A DNA stretch of 6,573 nucleotides, from contig DJFN01000153.1 of NCBI GenBank assembly GCA_002432085.1, forward strand, positions 943 through 7,515, written 5' to 3'. Source of the stretch: Flavobacteriales bacterium UBA5871 (lineage in GTDB: Bacteria; Bacteroidota; Bacteroidia; Flavobacteriales_D; Crocinitomicaceae). Below, piece by piece: positions 1 through 5,880 of the stretch. The notes under the pieces were generated by a model. It was given only the letters and a program-made list of their open reading frames with translations, was not told the DNA's origin and searched no databases. The position numbers were made by a program, and so were the translations under genes. Positions within the stretch are counted from its first letter, which is position 1; each line of letters opens with the position of its first letter.

Positions 1-854
1 AACAAGCGCCGCCAGTGGCCGTGATTGGTGATTGCATAAGCGCCGTGGTGTTCGATTCGCGGAACAGAGTCGTCGTTCATGCTTTCCAGATAGATCGACG
101 GGTAAACGGTTTCCATCACAAACAGGCTTAATACCAAAGCTTTCAGCCATCGCGGAGCATTCATTGCCTGCAATGCCTTATGCTTGCGAACCGGCAGCTG
201 AACGAGCTGTCTCAACTGATCGCGATAACCGGCCAGCAACACGATGATCATCGCCAGGCAGGTTATCGAGAACAGCTTAACGGAAATATCGAAGGAAATA
301 TTCACCATCACGACGTTGATGAAAATTCCCAAAGCCACTAACAATCCAATAAAACGCGTCCGGCGGAAAACGAGCAATGTTCCGGCCAGCAGCTCCGTAA
401 TTCCCATAAAAACGACATAGGAACGCGAGCTTCCCATCACCGACCAGTACGCGATGTCTTTCGATAATTGTCCGAGCTCACGGTAAACAATATTCGGCTC
501 CGGCAGGTAAAACTGCAGCTTGATAAGCTTGATCCAGCCGTATTTCCACAGAATGAGAACCAGGAAATAGGTCAGCAAGGCTCTTGTCCAGGCACCGACC
601 GGCTGTTTTTCGAGAAAAGGAATAAATGCAAGAAGAGCAGTTAACGCTCCGAAAACCGGACAAGCCAGCAGCAATGCGTACATGCCGCTGCTGTCCGAAT
701 GAAAAGGAATCGGTCCCGCGATGAGCGTGATCAGGTAGTAAGCTGATTGGTGAATGGGATCAATAAGTGTCTGCCACACATCGAAGCGAAGCGGAAACAG
801 TATCACCCACCACGAAACCGAAAAAAAGCCCCACCATTTCAGGTAGTTACGCAT
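1..854 (-). CDS. DoxX-like polytopic membrane protein, 3' end outside the window
   Basis: Translating the minus strand from the ATG at 854-852 gives 284 codons with no stop before the window edge, so the C-terminus is missing. The protein is hydrophobic, with about eight likely membrane segments (roughly residues 8-20, 37-50, 60-80, 92-108, 147-163, 168-186, 194-209 and 237-250). Residues 117-196 hold the most recognisable block: LPEPN at 117-121, GQLSKDIAYWSVMGSSR at 128-144, a membrane segment ending in FRRTR at 163-167, and NISFDISVKLFS at 185-196. From memory this pattern belongs to a group of Bacteroidota membrane proteins related to DoxX, often annotated only as hypothetical; I could not run a search. 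After residue 250 the chain turns polar, which suggests a non-membrane C-terminal part. The start codon lies inside the end of the upstream paralog (8-bp overlap, 847-854), which points to translational coupling and one operon with the three tandem genes. The molecular role is unknown. An alternative is a distant HTTM-like protein. Confidence 0.75.
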   Translation of the reverse strand, partial: MRNYLKWWGFFSVSWWVILFPLRFDVWQTLIDPIHQSAYYLITLIAGPIPFHSDSSGMYALLLACPVFGALTALLAFIPFLEKQPVGAWTRALLTYFLVLILWKYGWIKLIKLQFYLPEPNIVYRELGQLSKDIAYWSVMGSSRSYVVFMGITELLAGTLLVFRRTRFIGLLVALGIFINVVMVNISFDISVKLFSITCLAMIIVLLAGYRDQLRQLVQLPVRKHKALQAMNAPRWLKALVLSLFVMETVYPSIYLESMNDDSVPRIEHHGAYAITNHGHWRRL

Positions 855-1389
855 GGGCTATACCAGGTTTGCGTTTGCGGGTAAACAATAAAACACCGGT
901 AAAAGTTCCGCCGCCGATGATCCACAGCCAGAAGAGATTTCCCTCTTTTTTCTTTTTGGACCGGGCGGCTTTTTTTGATTTCTCCGTTTCCGGAGCGGTT
1001 TTGGATGGTTTGGTATTAACTTCTTTAACAACCGGTTTTGCCGGCGTTCTGATTTCTTTTTTATCGAAATTCTCAAACTCGACAGCGTCGTAGTACATAC
1101 CTTTCAGGGTATCGACGGAAAGATTCGGATCGCTGAAAACCGGGTGATTATAGATCGTGTCTTTTTCGTTATCAGGACCGCTTTGCCACTCGTTTTTCTC
1201 TACGATAACAGTCGTATCGTTGAGCCATACCACTTTGACAACTCGTGGCGGTGGGTTTCCAAAATTTCCGGGATCGGCTGCGATATACGTTGTTGCAGAT
1301 CCGCTGTGGCTTTTATGAGCGATCAGCCCGGTTTGTGCCGCAGTCGTTCCGGCAAAAAGTACTGAAGCGAGGATCAATTGTGCTTTCAT
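847..1389 (-). CDS. Exported single-pass membrane protein, third tandem paralog (180 aa)
   Basis: I do not recognise a named family. A signal peptide covers about residues 1-18 (MKAQLILASVLFAGTTAA), leaving a mature start at QTGLIAHKSHSG. The exported domain has blocks shared with the other two copies: ADPGNFG (38-44), a KVVWLNDTTV stretch (52-61), DTIYNHPVFSDPN (77-89), VDTLK (92-96) and EFENFDKKEIRTP (104-116). Residues 117-150 form a Lys/Pro/Thr/Ser-rich linker containing SKKKK, probably disordered. A membrane segment follows at about 152-169 (LFWLWIIGGGTFTGVLLF), with a basic RKRK at 171-174. The likely topology is a periplasmic domain with a short cytoplasmic tail, but the strong positive charge on both sides makes this less certain. 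Compared with the 178-aa copy it aligns without gaps through residue 116. The start is the ATG at 1389-1387, preceded directly by AACCTGT and not by a purine-rich ribosome site. The stop lies 8 bp inside the downstream DoxX-like gene. Confidence 0.88.
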   Translation of the reverse strand: MKAQLILASVLFAGTTAAQTGLIAHKSHSGSATTYIAADPGNFGNPPPRVVKVVWLNDTTVIVEKNEWQSGPDNEKDTIYNHPVFSDPNLSVDTLKGMYYDAVEFENFDKKEIRTPAKPVVKEVNTKPSKTAPETEKSKKAARSKKKKEGNLFWLWIIGGGTFTGVLLFTRKRKPGIAHA

Positions 1390-1409
1390 ACAGGTTCGTT
1401 TGAGTCGTA

Positions 1410-1946
1410 TTACAACGCTGTTTCGATTTGGTTCACCGATTTTTTATTTCTGCCAGAAAACAGTAGAATCCCGGTAAACGTTCCACCGCCGATAATCCAT
1501 AGCCAGAACAGGCTGCTTTTCTTTTTTGACCGGGACTTAGATTTAGTCGAAGCCGGCTTCGCATTATTATTTTTCTGCGGATCAGCTTTAACGCGTGGGG
1601 GTGTTCGGACTTCTTTTTTATCAAAGTTCTCGAATTCCACACCGTAATAATGCATTTTTTTCAGCGTGTCTACAGCTATATTCGGATCGCTGTAAACCGG
1701 ATGATGATAAACAGTATCTTCAATCGGTGTATCTCCGTTTCCAAAGGGATCAGTTTGTGTTAGAACGGTCGTGTCGTTTATCCAGATTACTTTCACTAAA
1801 CGCGAGGGCGGCTCGCCAAAATTCCCTGGATCGGCCAATGCGAACGTTGCAGCCGAGCCACTGTGACTTTTGTGAGCGATAAGACCGGTTTGTGCGACTG
1901 TCGTTCCGGCAATTAAGCATGTTGCGAGGATCAATTGTATTTTCAT
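1410..1946 (-). CDS. Exported single-pass membrane protein, second tandem paralog (178 aa)
   Basis: This is the middle copy of the tandem family, with function unknown. It has a signal peptide of about residues 1-18, then the shared mature start QTGLIAHKSHSG, ADPGNFG (38-44), WINDTTV (55-61), DTVYHHPVYSDPN (77-89), VDTLKK (92-97) and EFENFDKKEVRTP (104-116). A linker rich in Asn, Ser and Lys (about 117-145, ending SRSKKKSS) leads to the invariant membrane segment LFWLWIIGGGTFTGILLF at 146-163. Its tail (SGRNKKSVNQIETAL) is less basic than the RKRKP tails of the other two copies, and its stop falls at a different place. Only 12 bases separate its ATG from the stop of the upstream copy, and 20 bases separate its stop from the next start, so the genes are very probably co-transcribed. 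The start is the ATG at 1946-1944, with ACCTGT one base upstream. Confidence 0.88.
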   Translation of the reverse strand: MKIQLILATCLIAGTTVAQTGLIAHKSHSGSAATFALADPGNFGEPPSRLVKVIWINDTTVLTQTDPFGNGDTPIEDTVYHHPVYSDPNIAVDTLKKMHYYGVEFENFDKKEVRTPPRVKADPQKNNNAKPASTKSKSRSKKKSSLFWLWIIGGGTFTGILLFSGRNKKSVNQIETAL

Positions 1947-1958
1947 AACAGGTATTTT

Positions 1959-2576
1959 TCAGGCTTGAGTCAAAACGGGTTTTCTTTTGCGGGAAATGAG
2001 CAGAATTCCGGTAAACGTTCCGCCACCGACGATCCATAACCAAAACAACGTGCTTTTCTTTTTCGGCTTATCGGCATTCGATTTCTCACCGGTCGTAACA
2101 GCTTTGGACTTTTTGGTTTTCCGTTCCTTGTCGGTTGGTTTCGGTGGTGTTTTCACTTCCTTTTTGTCGAAATTCTCGAAATCTATTGAGGTATTCGGAC
2201 CATTGTAGTTGCTGAACAGCTTCTTCAGCGTGTCCACCGGAATATTTGGATCGCTTAAAACGGGATGATTGTAGATGGTGTCGAAGTAATCCGGTTTGAA
2301 TTCTTCTGTTTCTTTCGGAGAATTATTCGGCTGGTAAACAAGCGCATATCCGACCTGATAGGTACCGCTAAATACAATTGTCGTATCGTTTAGCCACGTC
2401 ACTTTCTTCAGGTTTTTCTGCAATACAGGCTCAATCGCCGGACCGCCAAAATTTCCGGGATCGGCCAGTTCAAAAGTTGTTGCTGTTCCGCTGTGGCTTT
2501 TGTGGGCGATGAGTCCGGTTTGTGCGACTGTTGTTGCGGTAATAAAGCACGCTGCAAGGATCAATTGTATTTTCAT
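1959..2576 (-). CDS. Exported single-pass membrane protein, first tandem paralog (205 aa)
   Basis: This is the promoter-proximal and longest member of the tandem family, with function unknown. It has a signal peptide of about residues 1-18 (MKIQLILAACFITATTVA), the mature start QTGLIAHKSHSG, LADPGNFGGP (38-46), KVTWLNDTTIV (58-68), DTIYNHPVLSDPN (99-111), VDTLKK (114-119) and DFENFDKKEVKTP (132-144). It differs from the others by extra residues after GNFG (AIEPVLQKNL), between NDTT and DTIY, and after VDTLKK (an NYNGPNTS stretch). These length changes fall between the conserved blocks. A lysine-rich linker (about 145-176, with PKKKS) precedes the membrane segment LFWLWIVGGGTFTGILL (177-193) and a basic SRKRKP tail. 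The start is the ATG at 2576-2574, with ACCTGT two bases upstream. The 262 bases ahead of it hold no gene, so transcription of the cluster probably begins there. Confidence 0.88.
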   Translation of the reverse strand: MKIQLILAACFITATTVAQTGLIAHKSHSGTATTFELADPGNFGGPAIEPVLQKNLKKVTWLNDTTIVFSGTYQVGYALVYQPNNSPKETEEFKPDYFDTIYNHPVLSDPNIPVDTLKKLFSNYNGPNTSIDFENFDKKEVKTPPKPTDKERKTKKSKAVTTGEKSNADKPKKKSTLFWLWIVGGGTFTGILLISRKRKPVLTQA

Positions 2577-2578
2577 AT

Positions 2579-2612
2579 ACAGGTTTTGCAGCTATGATAC
2601 AGCTATACCTGT
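2579..2612 (-). repeat. Inverted ACAGGT/ACCTGT pair in the leader of the first paralog
   Basis: Plus-strand ACAGGT (2579-2584) and ACCTGT (2607-2612) are inverted relative to each other with 22 bases between. Inside them lies a second self-complementary pair, AGCT...AGCT. As RNA from the minus strand this could fold as a 6-bp outer and 4-bp inner stem ending two bases before the ATG. It might affect translation or be an operator. The ATG-proximal arm is the same hexamer found before the other two paralog starts. Confidence 0.35.
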
Positions 2613-2629
2613 GTTTGGTTCACCACAAA
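2600..2629 (-). promoter_or_regulatory. Possible Bacteroidota-type promoter for the tandem paralog cluster
   Basis: Read on the minus strand, TTTG (2629-2626) is followed after 18 bases by TATAGCTG (2607-2600). This is a partial match (4 of 6 fixed positions) to the TTTG / TAnnTTTG promoter pattern known in Bacteroidota. It lies 24 bases or more ahead of the first paralog's ATG. No full TAnnTTTG occurs elsewhere in the gap, so this is the best candidate, but it is weak. Confidence 0.3.
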
Positions 2630-2635
2630 GAAGCA

Positions 2636-2661
2636 TCCGCCTCGGGCGGACATATACGCCC
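2636..2661. repeat. GC-rich hairpin with a competing alternative stem
   Basis: TCCGCC (2636-2641) pairs with GGCGGA (2645-2650) around a 3-base loop. The overlapping GGGCG (2644-2648) can instead pair with CGCCC (2657-2661), and the two stems exclude each other. On the minus strand the first hairpin is followed by TGCTTCTTTG, which is only mildly U-rich. It could be a weak terminator for the 415-aa gene or an attenuator-like element ahead of the paralog cluster. The surrounding gap, 2577-2838, holds no convincing gene. Confidence 0.35.
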
Positions 2662-2838
2662 ACACTGCTTAGAGGCAGCAAGGGATACGTGTTATTTCTA
2701 TTATGCTGTTTTCCTTGTCTGAAATTGTTTAGAATTTTCCAAAAATTGGATTCAATTCGTTTTAAACACGAAACGCCTTTGCTCCCTTTTTGGGACAAGT
2801 ATGTCAAAAAAAACTTTGCTTATTTGTGGTGAGAAGCT

Positions 2839-4086
2839 TCAAAAATTCCCAAACGTAGACCGCGAATTGTATTCTAGGATATCCTGAAAAGATAAGTAGG
2901 CATAGAAGTAGTAAACGAGCATCACACCAACCCAGATCAGCTGAGCGATGGCCCAGTTGCGGCGAATGCGATCGTTTTTATCACCCGACCAGACGATCAC
3001 AAGGATCAGACCGATAACCGGCAATCCGGCGAGGAAGATGTTTCCTACCCATTTGCCAATCGAAGGAACCGGCGCTTCGTCGTCTTCGAGCGAGCGATTG
3101 TTGTTGCGATAAGCGATCATACCTATGGCTGTTATCAGGAAAACAAGAACGAATAAAGCCATGTAAAACTTCAGATCGCGCATATTCAACAGGTAAGCCA
3201 TCGGCTCGATATACGCAATCGTATACAGCAACAGCACTAAGGTTTGCAACAGGAACATCGCTGCGGCCCAATTTCCGCGCACACGGTTTTTCAGATCGCT
3301 CGCCCAGATGATAAGCAGCACCGTTCCGGCCAATGGAATCGTAGAAAGCAGAAAAATTCCCAGCCATTGCTTCGTGGAAAGCGCCAGTGTTTTTTCTTCG
3401 GATACCGTAACCGTTTCTGTTGGAAACTCATCGAGCAGGTTATCGTTATCGCTGTTCAAATGAGCTATTTCATTCACCTCACGATCCGGTAAGTTCAATG
3501 CAAAAACGACCATAGCTATCGGATACGCAACTGCCAGAAATCTGAGCAGCTCGTTTACAATGAAACCGGCTTTCTTATCGTCAAAGCCGTAGGTCATCAG
3601 CATTTCAAAACGATTAAAGAACAACAGGATCAACCAAACCGTGCCTCCGGCAAATAACCACCAGGTCGCCCGACTTAGCTTCCCTGTGCGGAAAATGGAA
3701 AGGCTGAAGATCAGGATCGCAACCTGGATCATCATTGAGAGCAGGAAAGAGAGAAAACTTAACTTGTTATTCGCAATCCACTCCCCGCTCTTGATCATAA
3801 ACTCTGAAATATTGTAGAGATCAAGCAGGATCCAGCAACCATAAACGATTGCGAGAAACAATGCCGCCGGACGAATACTGGTAAGATCTTTTTTTCGGTA
3901 GACAGCCAGACCAACGAGTCCAACTCCAACGCAGGAAAGCACATTCATGAAAAAATACAACCAGCGAATCGGCTCCAGATCATACATGTTGTATGCGATC
4001 ATTGTGTAAATGTGGTTATACACATCATCGATCAATTCCGCCAGAGCGCCGAAAACGAGAAAAAGAGCAGCGTATTTAAGCTTCAT
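2839..4086 (-). CDS. Polytopic membrane protein with internal 56-residue duplication (415 aa)
   Basis: I do not recognise a named family. About eleven hydrophobic segments are visible, at roughly residues 3-18, 42-62, 73-92, 108-132, 140-160, 178-199, 241-262, 273-296, 306-325, 346-367 and 378-400. A polar, acidic stretch at 200-236 separates the first six from the rest. The C-terminal half holds two modules, residues 237-292 and 342-397, that align without a gap at 20 of 56 identical positions: W-x-G near the start, P-x-x-G, then W-x-x-D-x-x-x-R-x-R-x-N-W-A-x-A, ending in A-Y. The Arg/Asn/Trp motif sits between two membrane segments in each copy. The start chosen is the ATG at 4086-4084 (MKLKYAALFL), because reading further upstream needs a TTG codon and adds only seven polar residues. 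The gene is separated from the upstream gene by a terminator and from the downstream cluster by 262 bases, so it is probably its own unit. Function is unknown; a sensor or transporter role would be speculation. Confidence 0.85.
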   Translation of the reverse strand: MKLKYAALFLVFGALAELIDDVYNHIYTMIAYNMYDLEPIRWLYFFMNVLSCVGVGLVGLAVYRKKDLTSIRPAALFLAIVYGCWILLDLYNISEFMIKSGEWIANNKLSFLSFLLSMMIQVAILIFSLSIFRTGKLSRATWWLFAGGTVWLILLFFNRFEMLMTYGFDDKKAGFIVNELLRFLAVAYPIAMVVFALNLPDREVNEIAHLNSDNDNLLDEFPTETVTVSEEKTLALSTKQWLGIFLLSTIPLAGTVLLIIWASDLKNRVRGNWAAAMFLLQTLVLLLYTIAYIEPMAYLLNMRDLKFYMALFVLVFLITAIGMIAYRNNNRSLEDDEAPVPSIGKWVGNIFLAGLPVIGLILVIVWSGDKNDRIRRNWAIAQLIWVGVMLVYYFYAYLSFQDILEYNSRSTFGNF

Positions 4087-4134
4087 AAGGTTGGTTTTGG
4101 CGAACAATATACAGTTTTTTGGTCACCGGTCTCC

Positions 4135-4166
4135 AGTCTTCAGTCGGCCGGTCAGACTGAAAGACT
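4135..4166. repeat. Inverted repeat (11-bp stem, one bulge) between two genes
   Basis: AGTCTTCAGTC (4135-4145) pairs with GACTG-A-AAGACT (4155-4166), leaving one unpaired A and a 9-base loop. It lies just past the terminator of the 531-aa gene and about 50 bases ahead of the 415-aa gene's start, with no T-run of its own. It could be an operator or leader structure for the downstream gene. Nearby, minus-strand TATATTG (4111-4105) is one base short of the Bacteroidota -7 box and has no matching -33 element. Confidence 0.4.
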
Positions 4167-4170
4167 AAAG

Positions 4171-4200
4171 ACAAAAAAAGGAACCGGTTTTCCGATTCCT
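4171..4200 (-). terminator. Intrinsic terminator of the 531-aa gene
   Basis: On the minus strand AGGAATCGG pairs with CCGGTTCCT around an AAAA loop (stem 4200-4179, 9 bp including one U-G wobble), followed directly by a run of seven T then GTC (4178-4171). It lies 21 bases past the stop codon. The wobble forms only in the minus-strand RNA, which fits the direction. The core is the same as in the terminator after glnN. Confidence 0.85.
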
Positions 4201-4221
4201 CATTCTCATAAATCTTGGCAT

Positions 4222-5817
4222 CTATCGAATCAATTGTGCCGCTCCTACTTTTTCTATTACTCTTTTGGAAGAAACGAATAATAAGATGTTATCTTGAATT
4301 ACTGCCATGCGCGGACGCATAACCGTTTCCTCGTCGCCTAATTGTTCTTCATAACGATAAGTAATTGCACCATCATGTGTAACTGTAGCACTAAATGGAA
4401 TCGATTTCAATGGCATATTCATGTAACCCCGTCTTTCTTCTGGTACCTTTTCAATATTATCCTTAGAGTCATTAAAAAGAAAAACTAGTCCGTGATTGGT
4501 TTCCCATACTTTATAAGAAAGATATGTTTCTTTGTTCGAAGTTACAATTATCCACATATCAATTCCAAAAATCGGAGCACCGTTTTTATATAAAAAGTTT
4601 GGTCCTGAAGAAGTTGAGACACCAACCTTTCTTTCCTGAAAAAATTGCTGCTTGTCGACATATTGTTCCCATAAAACTGTTCCTCGGGCCGTCATCTTAA
4701 TAATGATAACCGGGCCATAGAAATATATTCCTTGGTAAACGTAGTGGTTTTCAGCAATAAGAATTATTTCATTCTGTTCATTAATAAAAACGTCTTTCAC
4801 AGAATAAGTCATAGGTAGATCTGTTCCTTTATCAACTTCGGTTCCGGATATAAAATTCCGTTTGAACTCGTCGGTAAACGGCACTGTATAAACATTGCTC
4901 GCTGATCCACTCGAATCAATTGCAGTATAAAAACACCCCTCTATTCCTATTCCCATTGCTCGTTTACCATTCAAGGAAATGTAAAGTCCTCCAATAGAAA
5001 TTCCGCCATCATTTCGTGCAGCAATAATAACTGAAGAGATAGCTTTATTTGCCTCAAGTTTCAACTCCGTGCTAAGCGATTTATAATTGTTCGACTCCCT
5101 GTAAGAAACCACTTCAAATCGTTCATTTTTTTCTTTGGTAGAACGATCATATAACGAACGTGAAATAACGCAATGAATATTGTTCTTCTGATCAAGAGCG
5201 AATGATTTTACGGAAACAATCTCCCTACCTTCGCCTTCTTCAACATCGAAGCCTTGCTCAGTGATTTTTTCCCCTTGCTCATTCAATAAAATAAAAGCAT
5301 ATCGATGTAGCTCTTCTTTTGCAAAGTACGTTTTGTTGAAAATGAGGATACGTGATCTATCTGAACTTTGTTGGTAGGTAACTTGTCCAGATCGAATCTT
5401 TTTTTCTACAGGCATCGTTAACACAAGATTTCCATCGCTGGCCAGCTTGCACTCGTTATCGATAATAAAAGAATAGGTTACATATGCTATTTTTTCAGCA
5501 GAATACCCCGTTGCAAAAAGCAATATCTGATTATTAAGCAGGAACATTTCCTCCAATTCCAACTTGACGCCATCTTTCTTCGGAATCTCAATTTCATTAT
5601 TAATCTGCATAAATAATGATTCCTGATCATAACGTTGCACATACAAATCTTCATTTTTAGCTGCCATATAGAAAATACTGGGGCCGCTTTTTCCAAGAAC
5701 TTTCAGAATTTTAGTGTGCTGATCATTATCCGGACCTAATCTTGCGGGAAATGTGACTTGCGAATAGAGTGGTAAGTATAAAACTCCCGTTAGCAAGATG
5801 GATTTAAGCAATTTCAT
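4222..5817 (-). CDS. Exported protein of a Bacteroidota family of unknown function (531 aa)
   Basis: The N-terminus is a signal peptide of about 20 residues (MKLLKSILLTGVLYLPLYSQ) with no lipobox Cys, so the product is probably released to the periplasm or beyond. There is no other membrane segment and no obvious T9SS C-terminal sorting domain. The rest alternates short hydrophobic strands with polar turns, consistent with a beta-rich, possibly propeller-like fold. Recurrent pieces such as GGISIGGLYIS (271-281), GIEGCFYTAID (291-301), VKDVFINEQNEIILIAENHYV (340-360), ARGTVLWEQYV (377-387), GLVFLFND (443-450) and the terminal RPRMAVIQDNILLF region (501-514) resemble a family of exported proteins that I recall from Bacteroidota without a known function; a search would be needed to confirm this. 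Base composition is clearly lower in GC than the neighbours: three 60-base lines counted by hand gave 28-40%, against 42-55% in the DoxX-like and glnN genes. It has its own promoter and terminator, so it is probably monocistronic. The start is the ATG at 5817-5815; the stop is TAG. Confidence 0.88.
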   Translation of the reverse strand: MKLLKSILLTGVLYLPLYSQVTFPARLGPDNDQHTKILKVLGKSGPSIFYMAAKNEDLYVQRYDQESLFMQINNEIEIPKKDGVKLELEEMFLLNNQILLFATGYSAEKIAYVTYSFIIDNECKLASDGNLVLTMPVEKKIRSGQVTYQQSSDRSRILIFNKTYFAKEELHRYAFILLNEQGEKITEQGFDVEEGEGREIVSVKSFALDQKNNIHCVISRSLYDRSTKEKNERFEVVSYRESNNYKSLSTELKLEANKAISSVIIAARNDGGISIGGLYISLNGKRAMGIGIEGCFYTAIDSSGSASNVYTVPFTDEFKRNFISGTEVDKGTDLPMTYSVKDVFINEQNEIILIAENHYVYQGIYFYGPVIIIKMTARGTVLWEQYVDKQQFFQERKVGVSTSSGPNFLYKNGAPIFGIDMWIIVTSNKETYLSYKVWETNHGLVFLFNDSKDNIEKVPEERRGYMNMPLKSIPFSATVTHDGAITYRYEEQLGDEETVMRPRMAVIQDNILLFVSSKRVIEKVGAAQLIR

Positions 5818-5834
5818 AAGATTATATTTAATAA

Positions 5835-5869
5835 CAAAAATAATTATGATTCAAATACTTTGGTTCAAA
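5835..5869 (-). promoter_or_regulatory. Probable Bacteroidota-type promoter of the 531-aa gene
   Basis: On the minus strand TATTTTTG (5842-5835) matches the TAnnTTTG -7 box at every fixed position. A TTTG (5869-5866) lies 23 bases upstream, slightly wider than the usual spacing. The surrounding bases are very AT-rich, and the predicted start of transcription would fall about 10-15 bases ahead of the ATG at 5817. Confidence 0.5.
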
Positions 5870-5880
5870 GACTCACAAAC

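Noticed and set aside
767..1093. Plus-strand open frame of 108 codons
   Set aside because: It is antisense to the DoxX-like gene and the third paralog, both of which have strong protein-level support. Its hydrophobic Phe/Leu runs are the complement of Lys-rich codons.
1750..2043. Minus-strand open frame of 97 codons in another frame
   Set aside because: It lies across the first and second paralogs in a shifted frame, and its Arg/Ser/Asn-rich sequence shows no conserved pattern.
847..2576. Direct repeats suggesting a CRISPR array or transposon
   Set aside because: The repetition comes from three paralogous coding sequences. The repeat units are about 550-620 bases, with no short repeat/spacer pattern, terminal inverted repeats or transposase.
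2736..2799. Small hairpins such as TCCAA-AAA-TTGGA and a bulged CTTTGCTCCC / GGGACAAG stem as terminators
   Set aside because: The stems are short or bulged, and neither is followed by a T-run on either strand.
2500..2832. Plus-strand open frame of 110 codons across the gap upstream of the paralog cluster
   Set aside because: It begins inside the first paralog on the opposite strand, has no recognisable motif or plausible composition, and the gap looks like regulatory DNA.
4087..4107. Upstream TTG as the start of the 415-aa membrane protein
   Set aside because: It adds seven residues before a normal ATG followed by MKLKYAALFL, and TTG starts are uncommon.
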